Source: Mycolicibacter engbaekii
GTDB taxonomy: Bacteria > Actinomycetota > Actinomycetes > Mycobacteriales > Mycobacteriaceae
Direction of reading: 5' to 3'
NCBI RefSeq assembly: GCF_002101585.1
Contig: NZ_LQOT01000060.1
Location: 124,001 to 188,000, forward strand
DNA length: 64,000 nt
The notes beneath the pieces were generated by a model. That model was given only the letters and a program-made list of their open reading frames with translations, was not told the origin of the DNA and did no database searches. The position numbers and the translations under genes were made by a program. Positions 27,932 through 38,282 of this stretch are shown in pieces. The first letter of the stretch is position 1; each line of letters begins with the position of its first letter.

Positions 27932-30532
27932 ATGGCGCGCGGCTTGCAGGGTGCGATTCTGCGGGGGTTCGGCGCTCGCGACCACATCGTCACGGTGCTC
28001 GAGACCAGCTGGATCGCTCCACACTGCATCCGGGTCTGGATGCATTCACCCACCCTGTTCACCGACGCGGCCGTCGAACCCAGTGCCTGGCTGCGATTCT
28101 GGTTCCCGGACCCGGACGGATCGGACACCGAATTCCAGCGTGCCTACACCATCGCCGAGGGCGACGCCGAGAGCGGGCGCTTCGCGGTCGACATGATGCT
28201 GCACGAACCCGCCGGGCCGGCCACCCGCTGGGCCCGCACCGTCGAACCCGGAGCCACTATCGCGGCGGTGTCGCTGATGGGCTCGTCGCGCTTCGAGGTG
28301 CCCGACGCCGACGCGCAGCCCGCCGGCTACCTACTGATGGGGGACTCGGCATCGATTCCGGGCATCAACGGAATCATCGACACCATCGCGCCCGACGTAC
28401 CGATCGAGCTCTACCTCGAGCAGCACACCGACGATGATCTGTTGATCCCGCTGCGCGAGCACCCCCGGCTGCGGGTGCACTGGGTACCCCGCCGCGACGC
28501 GAATTCGCTGGCCGCGGCGATCGAGGCCCGGGACTGGTCGGACTGGTATGCCTGGGCCACCCCGGAGGCCGCGACGCTCAAGGCGCTGCGGACGCGGCTG
28601 CGCGACGAGTTCGGATTCCCCAAATCCGAGATCCACGCGCAGGCCTACTGGACCGCCGGACGCGCCATGGGCACCCAGCGCGGACCCGAGAAAGCCGAGG
28701 CCACCCCGCAGACGCCGTTGACTCTGCCGGCACCTGACACACATGCGAGTGAGGCGCCCGGTGAACGCAGAGTCAACGCCAAGGGGGCGTGGCGGGCCCA
28801 GGCGGCGGGTCGGCTGCTCGGTCGGCTGCGGGTACCGCTGATCGTCTCCGGTGTCCTGCAGGCCCTGATCACGCTGCTGCAGTTGGCGCCGTTTGTGCTG
28901 CTGGTTGAGCTGGCCCGGCTACTGGTCGCCGGCGCCGACGAGTCACGGCTGTGGACGGTCGGAGTCGCCGCGCTCTCCCTGCTGGGGCTGGGCACCCTGC
29001 TGGGCGCCGGGTTGACGTTGTGGCTGCACGTCGTCGACGCCCGCTTCGCCAGCGAGCTGCGGACACGACTGCTGAGCAAGCTCTCGCGGCTGCCGCTGGG
29101 CTGGTTCACCGCTCGCGGATCCGGCTCTATCAAGCAACTGGTCGCCGACGACACCTTGTCCCTGCACTATCTGGTCACCCACGCCATCCCCGACGCCGTC
29201 GCCGCCGTGGTGGCACCGGTCGCGGTGCTGGTCTACCTGTTCGTGGTGGACTGGCGGGTGGCCCTGGTGCTCTTCCTGCCGGTGCTGGTCTACCTGGTGC
29301 TGACGTCGATGATGATGACCCAGTCCGGCCCCAAGATCAGTCAGGCGCAACGCTGGGCCGAGCGGATGAACGGCGAGGCCGGCACCTACCTCGAGGGTCA
29401 GCCGGTGATCCGGGTGTTCGGCGGCGCCGCCGCCTCCACCTTCCGCCGCCGCCTCGACGGCTACATCAACTTTCTCGTGGACTGGCAGCGGCCCTTCGTC
29501 GGCAAGAAGACCCTGATGGACCTGGTGACCCGCCCGTCGACCTTCCTGTGGCTGATCATGCTGGCCGGCGCCCCGCTGATCATCGCCGGCCGAATGAACC
29601 CGGTGAACCTGTTGCCGTTCCTGCTGCTGGGCACCACCTTCGGAGCGCGACTCCTGGGTATCGGCCTGGGCGTCGGCGGCATCCGCGGCGGCATGCTCGC
29701 CGCGCGGCGGCTACAGATCGCCCTCGACGAACCCGAACTCGCGGTCGAGCAGCACGCCACTGCGGTGCCGACGGCAGAGGTCGGAACGGTGCGCTTTGAA
29801 GCGGTCTCCTTCGGCTATCGCCCCGGCGTCCCGGTGATCCGCGATGTGTCCCTGACGTTGCAGCCGGGCACGGTGACCGCACTGGTCGGCCCCTCCGGCT
29901 CGGGAAAGTCGACCCTGGCCGCGCTGCTGGCCCGGTTTCACGACGTCGAGGCCGGCTCGATATCGGTTGATGGACAAGACATCCGGTCGCTGACAGCCGA
30001 GGAGCTCTACCAGCGGGTGGGATTCGTCCTGCAGGAAACCCAGCTGGTGCACGGCAGCGTGCGGGACAACATCGCGCTGGCCGTCCCCGACGCCACCGAC
30101 GAGCAGGTACACGCCGCCGCCCGCGAAGCCCAGATCCACGACCGGATTCTGCGGCTGCCCGACGGCTACGACACCGTGCTCGGCGCCGCGGCGGCGCTTT
30201 CCGGTGGGGAGCGTCAGCGGCTCACCATCGCTCGCGCCATCCTCGCCGACACACCCGTGCTCATCCTGGACGAGGCCACCGCGTTCGCCGATCCGGAATC
30301 GGAATACCTGGTGCAGCAAGCGCTGAACAGATTGACCCGGGACCGCACCGTGCTCGTGATCGCCCACCGGTTGCACACCATCACCGGAGCCGATCAGATC
30401 GTCGTGCTCGACGACGGTCGGATCGTCGAACAGGGCAACCACGACCAGTTGCTGGCAGCAGGCGGTCGCTACCTGCAGTTGTGGCAGACCGGCCGTGCCG
30501 CGGCCACCGTCGGCGCGGAGGCAGGCCGATGA
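27932..30532 (+). CDS. irtA: mycobactin ABC exporter-fold transporter/reductase IrtA
   Basis: An 866-residue fusion. Residues about 1-250 form a cytoplasmic siderophore-interacting FAD domain ([10 protein letters not shown] for [31 protein letters not shown]) that reduces bound Fe3+. An ABC exporter half follows: six transmembrane helices at about 290-560, Walker [10 protein letters not shown], signature [15 protein letters not shown], Walker [11 protein letters not shown]. IrtA pairs with IrtB to import Fe-carboxymycobactin in the inner membrane. The start has AAAGGA upstream. The stop overlaps irtB (ATGA). Residue-level similarity to the M. tuberculosis protein is high throughout. Confidence 0.95.
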   Translation: MARGLQGAILRGFGARDHIVTVLETSWIAPHCIRVWMHSPTLFTDAAVEPSAWLRFWFPDPDGSDTEFQRAYTIAEGDAESGRFAVDMMLHEPAGPATRWARTVEPGATIAAVSLMGSSRFEVPDADAQPAGYLLMGDSASIPGINGIIDTIAPDVPIELYLEQHTDDDLLIPLREHPRLRVHWVPRRDANSLAAAIEARDWSDWYAWATPEAATLKALRTRLRDEFGFPKSEIHAQAYWTAGRAMGTQRGPEKAEATPQTPLTLPAPDTHASEAPGERRVNAKGAWRAQAAGRLLGRLRVPLIVSGVLQALITLLQLAPFVLLVELARLLVAGADESRLWTVGVAALSLLGLGTLLGAGLTLWLHVVDARFASELRTRLLSKLSRLPLGWFTARGSGSIKQLVADDTLSLHYLVTHAIPDAVAAVVAPVAVLVYLFVVDWRVALVLFLPVLVYLVLTSMMMTQSGPKISQAQRWAERMNGEAGTYLEGQPVIRVFGGAAASTFRRRLDGYINFLVDWQRPFVGKKTLMDLVTRPSTFLWLIMLAGAPLIIAGRMNPVNLLPFLLLGTTFGARLLGIGLGVGGIRGGMLAARRLQIALDEPELAVEQHATAVPTAEVGTVRFEAVSFGYRPGVPVIRDVSLTLQPGTVTALVGPSGSGKSTLAALLARFHDVEAGSISVDGQDIRSLTAEELYQRVGFVLQETQLVHGSVRDNIALAVPDATDEQVHAAAREAQIHDRILRLPDGYDTVLGAAAALSGGERQRLTIARAILADTPVLILDEATAFADPESEYLVQQALNRLTRDRTVLVIAHRLHTITGADQIVVLDDGRIVEQGNHDQLLAAGGRYLQLWQTGRAAATVGAEAGR

Positions 30533-32268
30533 TTCGCACCCTGATCCAGCTGATCCCGCGCGAGCGCCGCGGCCAGATGTCCCGCTACGTCGCACTGACG
30601 TTGGCGTCGGTGGCGGTGCGGGCAGCCGGGACTGTGCTGCTGGTCCCGCTGGTGAGCGCACTCTTCTCCGGCACCCCGAGTTCGGCGGTGGTATGGCTGG
30701 GGTGGCTGACCGTCGCCACCGCCGCGGGTTGGCTGATCGACTTCGCTTGCGCCCGAATCGGATTCGACCTGGGTTTCGCCGTCCTCGATCGCACTCAACA
30801 TGACGTGGCCGACCGGCTGCCGGGCGTCCGGCTGGGCTGGTTCACGCCCGCCAACACCGCCGACGCGCGACAGGCGATCGCCGCCACCGGCCCCGAACTG
30901 GTCAGCCTGGTGGTCAATCTGCTGACCCCCCTGATCAGTGCCATCCTGCTGCCGCCGGCGATCGCACTGGCCCTGCTCGGGGTGTCCTGGCAGCTCGGTC
31001 TGGCGGCGCTGGGCGGTGTCCCGCTGCTGCTGGGGGCGCTGTGGGCGTCCAACCGGCTCAGCGCCCGCGCGGACGCCGCGGCCGGCGAGGCCAACACCGC
31101 CCTGACCGAACGGATCATCGAGTTCGCCCGCACCCAGCAGGCGCTGCGCGCGGCACGGCGCGTCGAGCCCGAGCGCAGCACCGTCGGGCAGGCGCTGAGC
31201 GCCCAGCACGGCGCGGCGATGCGGCTGCTGCTCATGCAGATTCCCGGGCAACTGCTGTTCAGCCTGGCCAGCCAGGGTGCCCTGATCCTGCTCGCCGGCA
31301 GCACCACCGCGTTGACCGTGACCGGCACACTGAGCGTGCCCGAGGCCATCGCCTTGATCGTGGTGGCGGCTCGCTACCTGGAACCGTTCACCGCCATCAG
31401 CGAGCTGGCGCCGGCCCTGGAGTCGACACGGGCTTCTCTTGCGCGGATCCGCGCCGTGCTCACCGCACCGGAGGTCACGGTCGGCCCCCGCCGGGCATCG
31501 GAGGACAGCGGCGCGGTGCGTATCGAGTTCGACGACGTCACGTTCGGCTACGACCCGGCCGGCCCCCCGGTGCTCGACCGGGTCAGCTTCGCCCTGCAGC
31601 CCGGCACCACCACGGCTATCGTCGGGCCGTCCGGCTCGGGCAAGAGCACCATCTTGTCGCTGATCGCCGGACTGCACGAGCCCACCGGCGGCCGGGTGAT
31701 GCTCGACGGTGGGAACGCGGCCGAGCTGGACGCTCCGTCGCGGCGGGCCGTCACCAGTGTGGTGTTCCAGCATCCCTACCTGCTCGACGGCACGATCCGC
31801 GACAACATCCTGGTCGGAGACCCCGACGCCGATCAGGCATCAGTCGAGCGGGCCACCGAACTGGCCCGTGTCGACGAGCTGGTCGCCCGGTTGCCCGACG
31901 GCCCTGACACCAGAGTGGGGGAAGCCGGCGCGGCGCTGTCCGGCGGTGAGCGCCAACGGGTCAGCATTGCTCGGGCGCTGCTCAAACCCGCCCCGGTGCT
32001 GCTCGTCGATGAGGCGACCAGCGCCCTGGACACCGAGAACGAGGTAGCGATCGTCGCCGCCCTGAGCTCCGAACCGCGACCGCGCACCCGGGTGATCGTT
32101 GCGCACCGGTTGGCCAGCATCTCCCAGGCCGACCGCGTGCTGTTCATTGACGACGGTCGGGTCATCGAGGACGGGACCATCGATGAATTGCGCGCGGCCG
32201 GTGGACGTTTCGCCGAGTTCTGGCGGCAGCAACACGATGCCGCCGGATGGCAGATCCACGCCGGGTAG
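30529..32268 (+). CDS. irtB: mycobactin ABC transporter half IrtB
   Basis: A 579-residue ABC exporter-type half-transporter without a reductase domain. Six membrane helices are followed by Walker [11 protein letters not shown]-loop VVFQHPYLL, signature [15 protein letters not shown], Walker [13 protein letters not shown] and H-loop IVAHRLAS. The length equals that of M. tuberculosis IrtB. The ATG at 30529 overlaps the irtA stop, so the frame's earlier start inside irtA is rejected. It forms a heterodimer with IrtA. Confidence 0.95.
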   Translation: MIRTLIQLIPRERRGQMSRYVALTLASVAVRAAGTVLLVPLVSALFSGTPSSAVVWLGWLTVATAAGWLIDFACARIGFDLGFAVLDRTQHDVADRLPGVRLGWFTPANTADARQAIAATGPELVSLVVNLLTPLISAILLPPAIALALLGVSWQLGLAALGGVPLLLGALWASNRLSARADAAAGEANTALTERIIEFARTQQALRAARRVEPERSTVGQALSAQHGAAMRLLLMQIPGQLLFSLASQGALILLAGSTTALTVTGTLSVPEAIALIVVAARYLEPFTAISELAPALESTRASLARIRAVLTAPEVTVGPRRASEDSGAVRIEFDDVTFGYDPAGPPVLDRVSFALQPGTTTAIVGPSGSGKSTILSLIAGLHEPTGGRVMLDGGNAAELDAPSRRAVTSVVFQHPYLLDGTIRDNILVGDPDADQASVERATELARVDELVARLPDGPDTRVGEAGAALSGGERQRVSIARALLKPAPVLLVDEATSALDTENEVAIVAALSSEPRPRTRVIVAHRLASISQADRVLFIDDGRVIEDGTIDELRAAGGRFAEFWRQQHDAAGWQIHAG

Positions 32269-32327
32269 CCGAACCCAACCGGACGCAACAGGGCTCGTCG
32301 TCGCGTCAGCTGTGCGATCATTCAGTC

Positions 32328-32942
32328 GTGAACGCCGACGATGACCCGGAGGCCCGCATACGGGAGTTGGAGCGCCCGGTGTCGGTCTCCGCCCGTCCGG
32401 TGGAACTGACCGTCTCATCGGGCTCCATCGACGGGAGGCCGCCGGGGTCGGGCAACGGCAGGATTCTCGCCGTCGTCGTCAGTGTGATCGCAGCGGCCTT
32501 GGTGATAGCAGGCTCGATCGCTGTTTTCGTGGCCGCTCGCGGCTTCACCACCTCCGCTGGGCACCCCACTGTGCCCAGCGGTTTCATCCCGATACCGTCC
32601 GCGGTACCGCCGGTCGTCGCCCCAACCCTGCCGCCGATCCCGAACCCGGTGGTGTCGGCCGAACCGGCGCCGGACGGCAACGTCACGCTGAGCATCACCG
32701 GGGCCGGGGAGAACAAGACGCTGGACTGCGCCGGCCGCTACGTTTCGATCAGCGGGGTCAGCAACACGGTGGAGCTCACCGGTCAGTGCGCCGGTCTGAC
32801 CGTGTCGGGCATCGGCAACATCATCACCGTCGAATCGACGCCCACGGTCACGGCATCTGGTCTCAACAACCGGGTCACCTACCACTCGGGGAACCCGGAA
32901 GTCAGCACCTCGGGACTCGACAACGTGGTTGAGGCGGGCTAG
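32328..32942 (+). CDS. DUF3060-type anchored protein
   Basis: A 204-residue protein. The N terminus (NADDDPEARIRELERP) is a leader seen in several mycobacterial membrane proteins. One transmembrane helix follows (ILAVVVSVIAAALVIAG, about 44-62), then a proline-rich linker, and a beta-repeat domain with the DUF3060 pattern: LDCAGRYVSISGVSNTVEL, LTVSGIGNIITV, VTASGLNNRVTY. Two cysteines in this domain could form a disulfide. The GTG at 32328 gives the expected leader; it starts 59 bases after irtB and may share its transcript. It converges on mbtA. Its function is unknown. Confidence 0.75.
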   Translation: MNADDDPEARIRELERPVSVSARPVELTVSSGSIDGRPPGSGNGRILAVVVSVIAAALVIAGSIAVFVAARGFTTSAGHPTVPSGFIPIPSAVPPVVAPTLPPIPNPVVSAEPAPDGNVTLSITGAGENKTLDCAGRYVSISGVSNTVELTGQCAGLTVSGIGNIITVESTPTVTASGLNNRVTYHSGNPEVSTSGLDNVVEAG

Positions 32943-32953
32943 GTCACCTCGCG

Positions 32954-34492
32954 TCACCCGAGCTGGTTGATCAACGCCTTCTTGTCGATCTTGCCGACCG
33001 CCGTGGTGGGCAGTGCCGGTAGCGCCGCCAGCTGATCGATCCGGATGTGGGTTGCGACCCCGGACTCGTCGAGGTGGCGGTTGAGCTCTGCCAAGGTCAG
33101 CGGTGAGCCGTTGAAGACCACTGCGGCGCAGATCTTTTCGCCCAGATATTGATCCGGCAAGCCGACCGCTGCGGCCGAGCGAACCGCCGGATGCTGCAGC
33201 AGGTGCGACTCCAGCTCGTCGGCAGCGATGTTCTCGCCGCCGCGGACGATCACGTCCTTGATCCGGCCGGTCACCTCCAGGTAGCCATTCGCCAACCGGC
33301 GGACCCGGTCACCGCTGCGGTAGAAGCCGTCCGGGCTGAAGGATCGCTCATTCGCCTCGGCCGCGTTGAAATAGCCGTTGATCGTGTAGGGCCCGCGCAC
33401 CATCAGCTCGCCCTCGGATGCCTCGGCGCCGGTCTCGTCGACCACCCGCACCTCGTCGGCGGGGCACAGTGGCCGGCCCTGCGTGGTGTCGAGCAACTCC
33501 GCTGAGTCGCCGGGCCGGGTGTAGCAGAGCAACCCCTCGGCCATGCCGAACACCTGCTGCAGGCCCGGCGTCAGAACCTCCCGAATCCGGCGGGCGTCGC
33601 CCGGGGCCAGCTTGGCGCCGCCGACCTGCAGCAGTCGCAGGGTCGTCGGCCTCTGAGGCTCCCAGTCGCAGGCCTGCGCCCACAGCGTGGCCAACGCCGG
33701 CACCAGCGCGGTGACCGTCACCCGGTGCCGGGCGATGGTGGCGAATGCCGCCTCCGGGCTGGGGTCGGCGCCGAAGACGGTGGCCGCGCCCACCGACATG
33801 GCTCCCAGCAACCCCGGGCAGGCCAGCGGAAAATTGTGGGCGGCCGGCAGTGCCGCGAGGTAGACGTCATCGGCGGTCAGCTGGCACAGCTGCGCACTGG
33901 CGGTGGCGTTGTAGACGTAGTCGTCGTGGGTGCGGGGGATCAGCTTGGGCATCCCGGTGGTCCCACCGGAGACCAGCAGCAGCGCCGGCGCGGCGGGGTC
34001 GGGGGCGACCCGCGGCGCGGGGGCGCTCTCGCCCGCCTGGTCGAGGATGAGTCGTCTGAGCCCCAGCTCGGCGGCCATCGCCGGGTAGTCGAATCCCGCA
34101 GTGGCGTCGGGGATCACGATCCCGACAGCATCGCTGACCTCGGCCAGATGCCCGATCTCGGCAGCACGGTGTCCGGGTAGGCACAGCACCGGAACAGCGC
34201 CCAGCCGCAGCAGCCCGAACAGGGTGACCGCGAACGCGCAACTGTTGGGCAACTGCAGCAACACCCGGTCGCCGGCGCCGACACCCAGCCGGTGCAGACT
34301 GCCCGCCGCACGATCGGCGGCCGCATCCAACTGCGCATACGACAGCGTCGTGCCGTCATCGATCACCGCGCGCCGCTCGGGCCAACGCGTCGCGGCGTCG
34401 TCGAGCAGCGACGTCAAGGGCCGCCCGTTCCAGTAGCCGGCCGCACGATAGGCGGCGGCCCGCTCGTCGGGAAACGGTACGAACCCGTGCAT
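32954..34492 (-). CDS. mbtA: salicyl-AMP ligase MbtA
   Basis: A 512-residue stand-alone aryl-acid adenylation enzyme that activates salicylate and loads it onto the aryl carrier domain of MbtB. Motifs: A3 LVSGGTTGMPKLIPRTH, HNFPLACPGLLGAM (the aryl-acid-specific pocket), FGMAEGLL, YRSGDRVR, GRIKDVIVRGGENI, and the catalytic lysine in TTAVGKIDKK. It is shorter than the 565-residue protein annotated in M. tuberculosis but complete for this family. The ATG at 34492 is 86 bases from the divergent mbtB start, and the two share an iron box. Confidence 0.95.
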   Translation of the reverse strand: MHGFVPFPDERAAAYRAAGYWNGRPLTSLLDDAATRWPERRAVIDDGTTLSYAQLDAAADRAAGSLHRLGVGAGDRVLLQLPNSCAFAVTLFGLLRLGAVPVLCLPGHRAAEIGHLAEVSDAVGIVIPDATAGFDYPAMAAELGLRRLILDQAGESAPAPRVAPDPAAPALLLVSGGTTGMPKLIPRTHDDYVYNATASAQLCQLTADDVYLAALPAAHNFPLACPGLLGAMSVGAATVFGADPSPEAAFATIARHRVTVTALVPALATLWAQACDWEPQRPTTLRLLQVGGAKLAPGDARRIREVLTPGLQQVFGMAEGLLCYTRPGDSAELLDTTQGRPLCPADEVRVVDETGAEASEGELMVRGPYTINGYFNAAEANERSFSPDGFYRSGDRVRRLANGYLEVTGRIKDVIVRGGENIAADELESHLLQHPAVRSAAAVGLPDQYLGEKICAAVVFNGSPLTLAELNRHLDESGVATHIRIDQLAALPALPTTAVGKIDKKALINQLG

Positions 34493-34545
34493 GTGTACTC
34501 CCTGGCGTGCCGACGACCGAACCTGGATAGAGTAGCTTCGAGAAA

Positions 34546-34564
34546 TTAGGGCAGCCTAACGAAG
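34546..34564. promoter_or_regulatory. IdeR iron box between mbtA and mbtB
   Basis: TTAGGGCAGCCTAACGAAG matches the IdeR consensus at 14 of 19 positions, including TTAGG and AGCCTAAC. It lies 15 bases before the mbtB GTG and overlaps its ribosome-binding region (GAAGGGTGGAG); it is 54 bases from the mbtA start. One Fe-IdeR dimer pair here could shut both genes. Confidence 0.75.
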
Positions 34565-34578
34565 GGTGGAGTCGCGTC

Positions 34579-37500
34579 GTGGGGCCGGACGAGATACGCG
34601 CACAGGTCGCTGACCTGCTCGGCGCGGACGCCAGCGCCGTCGATCCCGAGGCAGATCTGGTGGGACAGGGTCTGGACTCGATCCGGATGATGAGCCTGGC
34701 CGGTCGCTGGCGCAAGCAGGGCATCGACGTCGACTTCGCCACGCTGGCCGCCGATCCCCGCATCACCGCGTGGCAGGACCTGTTGGGCCGGGGCGAACCG
34801 GCGCCGGAGACCGCCCCGATGGTCGATCCCGCTGATGCCTGCGCACCCTTTCCGCTGGCTCCCATGCAGCACGCCATGTGGGTGGGCCGCGACGACGACG
34901 TCGCGCTCGGCGGGGTGGCCGGGCACCTGTATGTGGAGTTCCACACCCGCCCCGGGGACCCGGGAATCGATCCGGGCCGGCTGGCCGCCGCAGCGAGTGC
35001 ACTGGCCGCGCGCCACCCGATGCTGCGGGTGCAGTTCTCACCTGATGGCACCCAGCACATCCGGCCCGATGCCGAACTGCCCGTCGCCGTGCAGGATCTA
35101 CGGGAACTCGATGCCACCGCGGTGGCCCAGCGGCTGGACGCCACCCGCGTGGCGAAATCGCACCAGCAGCTCGACGACGCGGTCTTCGAGCTCACGGTGT
35201 CGTTGCTGCCGGACGGAACCACGCGCCTCCACGTCGACCTGGACATGCAGGCCGCCGACGCCATGAGCTACCGAACCCTGATGGCGGATCTGGCCGCGGC
35301 CTACCGGGGGGAGACGTTGCCCGAGCTGGGCTACACCTACCGGCAGTACCGCCAGGCCACCGCCGAACACCAGCCCGACGAGAGCCATGCTCAGTGGTGG
35401 GCGCAGCGCATCCCCGACCTGCCCGACCCACCCAAGCTGCCCCCGCCCGCAGGCGCCCCCGCCGACCCGCGACGCAGTACTCGGCGGTGGCATTGGCTGG
35501 ACCAGGACACCCGCGACGCGCTGTACGGTCAGGCCCGCGCCCACGGCGTCACACCGGCCATGACCTTGGCCGCCTCGTTCTCCCACACCCTGGCCAATTG
35601 GTCGGACGCACCCCGGTTCCTGCTCAATGTGCCGTTGTTCGGCCGGGAACCGCTGCACGACGACGTCGACAAACTGGTCGGGGATTTCACCTCATCACTG
35701 CTGCTGGATGTGGACCTGAGTCAGGCCGGCACCGGCGCTCAGCGCGCGCACGCCCTGCAGGACGCCATGCGCACCGCCGCCGCCCACGCCGACTACCCCG
35801 GCCTGGCGGTGCTGCGTGACCTGAGCCGCCACCGCGGCACGCAGGTGCTGGCGCCGGTGGTGTTCACCAGCGCGCTGGGTCTCGGGGAGCTGTTCGCAGA
35901 TGAGGTCACCGGGGCGTTCGGCGCCCCGGTCTGGATCATCTCCCAGGGCCCGCAAGTGCTGCTCGACGCGCAGGTCACCGAGCTCGACGGTGGAGTCCTG
36001 GTCAATTGGGATGTGCGTGAAGACATGTTCGCGCCGGGCGTGATCGACGCCATGTTCGCTCACCACATCGCCGACCTGACCCGGCTGGCCGGCGGCGAGG
36101 GTTGGGCGGAGCCGGCGCCGGCAGCGCTGCCGGTCGACCAGGCCCAGGTGCGCAACTCGGTGAACTCGGGTACCGCTGAGCCCAGCGGAGAAGCGCTGCA
36201 GGACGGCTTCTTTCGCCAAGCCGACCGCGATCCCGATGCCGTCGCGCTGCTGCACGCCTCGGGGCAGTCGAGCTACGGACAGCTGCGCGATCAGGCATTG
36301 GCGGTGGCCGCCGCGCTGCGAGAGCGGGGCGTGCGACCCGGTGCCACAGTGGCTCTGCTGGGCCCCAAGGGTGCCGAGCAGATCCCGGCCCTGTTGGGAA
36401 TCCTGGCCGCCGGTGCGGTCTATCTGCCGATCGCCGCCGATCAGCCGCCCGAGCGCAGACAACGAATTCTGGCTCTGGGCGGTGCTGCGCTGGCCCTGGT
36501 GACCGGGGATGCGGTGCCCGCCCTGCAGATTCCGGCGCTGGCGGTCTCCGAAGCACTGCAGCACTCCGCTGCGGTGGAACCGGTTCGCACCGATCCGGCC
36601 GAATTGGCCTATGTGGTGTTCACCTCCGGCTCCACCGGCGAGCCCAAGGGCGTCGAGGTCACCCATGACGCCGCGATGAACACCGTCGAAACCCTCAGCG
36701 CTCGCTTCGGATTCGCTCCGAGCGATCGCAGCTTGGCGCTGCTGACCCTGGACGCCGACATGTCGGTGCTCGACGTGTTCGCGATGCTTCGTGCCGGCGC
36801 GGCGATCGTGATGGTCGACGAGGCTGACCGGCGCAGCCCCGACGTGTGGGCGCAACTGGTGGCGCGGCACCGGGTCAGCGTGCTCAATCTGATGCCGGGG
36901 GCGTTGGAGATGTTGGCCGCCACCGGCGGTGAACTGTCTTCGGTGCGGGCGGTATTGACCGGTGGCGACTGGGTGCGCCCGCAATTGGCTCGACGGTTCG
37001 CCGAGGTGGCCCCCGGTGTGCGGTTCGCCGGACTTGGCGGGGCCACCGAAACCGCTATCCACGCCACGCTGTGCGAGGTCGAGGGTGAACCACCGGCGCA
37101 CTGGGCCGCGGTCCCCTACGGCACCCCGCTGCCCAACATCGCCTGCCGGGTCGTCGGCGCCGAAGGAGCCGACCGCCCGGACTGGGTGGCCGGCGAGCTG
37201 TGGGTCGCCGGGCGCGGCATCGCCTCGGGTTACCGCGGCCGGCCCGATCTGACCGCCGAGAAGTTCGTCGAGCACGCCGGCCGAACCTGGTATCGCACCG
37301 GCGATCTGGCCCGCTACCTTCCCGACGGCACCTTGGAGTTCGTCGGCCGGGCCGATCACCGTGTCAAGGTCAGCGGCTATCGCATCGAGCTCGGCGAGGT
37401 CGAATCCGCGCTGCGCCGGCTGCCCGGGGTTGCCGAGGCGGTCGTGGTGGCGCTGACCGACGCCGGCGGGCGTGAGGTGCTGGCAGCCGCGGTGCGCACC

Positions 37501-38010
37501 GGTGATCCAGCGGTGAGCGTCGCCGAATTGCAGGCCGGGTTGGCCGAGTCGTTGCCTGAGCACATGATTCCCCGACAGCTGCGCCTGGTTGCGGCGATTC
37601 CCTACACGGTTTCCGGCAAGATCGACCGGCGGGCGGTGACGGCGGAGCTGGCCGCGGACATGGCGGCAGGCGATGGCTACCGCGAGCCGGCCGGCCCGCT
37701 GCAGCGCGCCCTGGCCGCGATCATCGCCGAGGTGCTCGGCGTCGCCCGGGTGGGGGCCGACGACGACTTCTTCGCGCTGGGAGGGGATTCGGTACTGGCC
37801 ACGGCCGCTGTGTCCCGTATTCGCACCTGGCTGGACGCCCCGGGCGCCGTGGTGGCCGATATCTTCGCCACCCGAACCGTCGCAGGGCTGGCCGCCCGGC
37901 TGGCTGCTGCGGAGGACGCACCGAGACGGTTGGACGCGGTCGCCGAGGTGTATCTGGAAGTGGCGCAGCTCGATGCCGCCGACGTGCTGGCGGCAATCGG
38001 AAAGGAATGA
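34579..38010 (+). CDS. mbtB: phenyloxazoline synthetase MbtB (ArCP-Cy-A-PCP, no TE)
   Basis: A 1143-residue NRPS that couples salicylate to serine/threonine and cyclises it to the oxazoline. Domains: aryl carrier (Ser34 in GQGLDSIRMM), heterocyclisation domain (DMQAADAMS at 222-230, the DxxxxDxxS motif replacing HHxxxDG), adenylation ([10 protein letters not shown] at about 682; hand-read specificity residues D-M-L-N-L-G-L-I-H), and PCP (Ser1071 in LGGDSVLA). It stops about 70 residues after the PCP serine, so the thioesterase fused in M. tuberculosis MbtB is absent; the stand-alone MbtT replaces it. The GTG start follows GAAGGGTGGAG. A hairpin follows the stop. Confidence 0.95.
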   Translation: MGPDEIRAQVADLLGADASAVDPEADLVGQGLDSIRMMSLAGRWRKQGIDVDFATLAADPRITAWQDLLGRGEPAPETAPMVDPADACAPFPLAPMQHAMWVGRDDDVALGGVAGHLYVEFHTRPGDPGIDPGRLAAAASALAARHPMLRVQFSPDGTQHIRPDAELPVAVQDLRELDATAVAQRLDATRVAKSHQQLDDAVFELTVSLLPDGTTRLHVDLDMQAADAMSYRTLMADLAAAYRGETLPELGYTYRQYRQATAEHQPDESHAQWWAQRIPDLPDPPKLPPPAGAPADPRRSTRRWHWLDQDTRDALYGQARAHGVTPAMTLAASFSHTLANWSDAPRFLLNVPLFGREPLHDDVDKLVGDFTSSLLLDVDLSQAGTGAQRAHALQDAMRTAAAHADYPGLAVLRDLSRHRGTQVLAPVVFTSALGLGELFADEVTGAFGAPVWIISQGPQVLLDAQVTELDGGVLVNWDVREDMFAPGVIDAMFAHHIADLTRLAGGEGWAEPAPAALPVDQAQVRNSVNSGTAEPSGEALQDGFFRQADRDPDAVALLHASGQSSYGQLRDQALAVAAALRERGVRPGATVALLGPKGAEQIPALLGILAAGAVYLPIAADQPPERRQRILALGGAALALVTGDAVPALQIPALAVSEALQHSAAVEPVRTDPAELAYVVFTSGSTGEPKGVEVTHDAAMNTVETLSARFGFAPSDRSLALLTLDADMSVLDVFAMLRAGAAIVMVDEADRRSPDVWAQLVARHRVSVLNLMPGALEMLAATGGELSSVRAVLTGGDWVRPQLARRFAEVAPGVRFAGLGGATETAIHATLCEVEGEPPAHWAAVPYGTPLPNIACRVVGAEGADRPDWVAGELWVAGRGIASGYRGRPDLTAEKFVEHAGRTWYRTGDLARYLPDGTLEFVGRADHRVKVSGYRIELGEVESALRRLPGVAEAVVVALTDAGGREVLAAAVRTGDPAVSVAELQAGLAESLPEHMIPRQLRLVAAIPYTVSGKIDRRAVTAELAADMAAGDGYREPAGPLQRALAAIIAEVLGVARVGADDDFFALGGDSVLATAAVSRIRTWLDAPGAVVADIFATRTVAGLAARLAAAEDAPRRLDAVAEVYLEVAQLDAADVLAAIGKE

Positions 38011-38013
38011 GTT

Positions 38014-38031
38014 CCGGGCAACCGTGCCCGG
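38014..38031 (+). terminator. hairpin after mbtB
   Basis: CCGGGCA-ACCG-TGCCCGG has seven perfect GC-rich pairs three bases after the mbtB stop. It indicates that mbtB is transcribed separately from mbtT-H. The following 250 bases up to the P-ATPase hold no supported gene. Confidence 0.5.
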
Positions 38032-38282
38032 TCGCCATGAGCCTCTAATTCTTTGTCACCCAACATCTCCCGGTGATCGGCGATCCCTTGTATGTGGTGG
38101 CACCGATAGGCCGGGTCGCACGATCTTGCCGAATTCACCGAGGGACCAGCGCATGGCGGGCAAGATGGGCTGCGACGATCAGTCATTCGCTTGTGCGGAG
38201 GTGAGCTCACCGTGCTGACCACGATCGACGGCCCGCCCGCCCCGGCTCGGGTGGGGCGCCCGGCAATGGGGGATTGCCGACC

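Noticed and set aside
37790..38010. Thioesterase domain at the end of MbtB
   Set aside because: The frame ends about 70 residues after the PCP serine, too short for a TE; there is no GxSxG motif.
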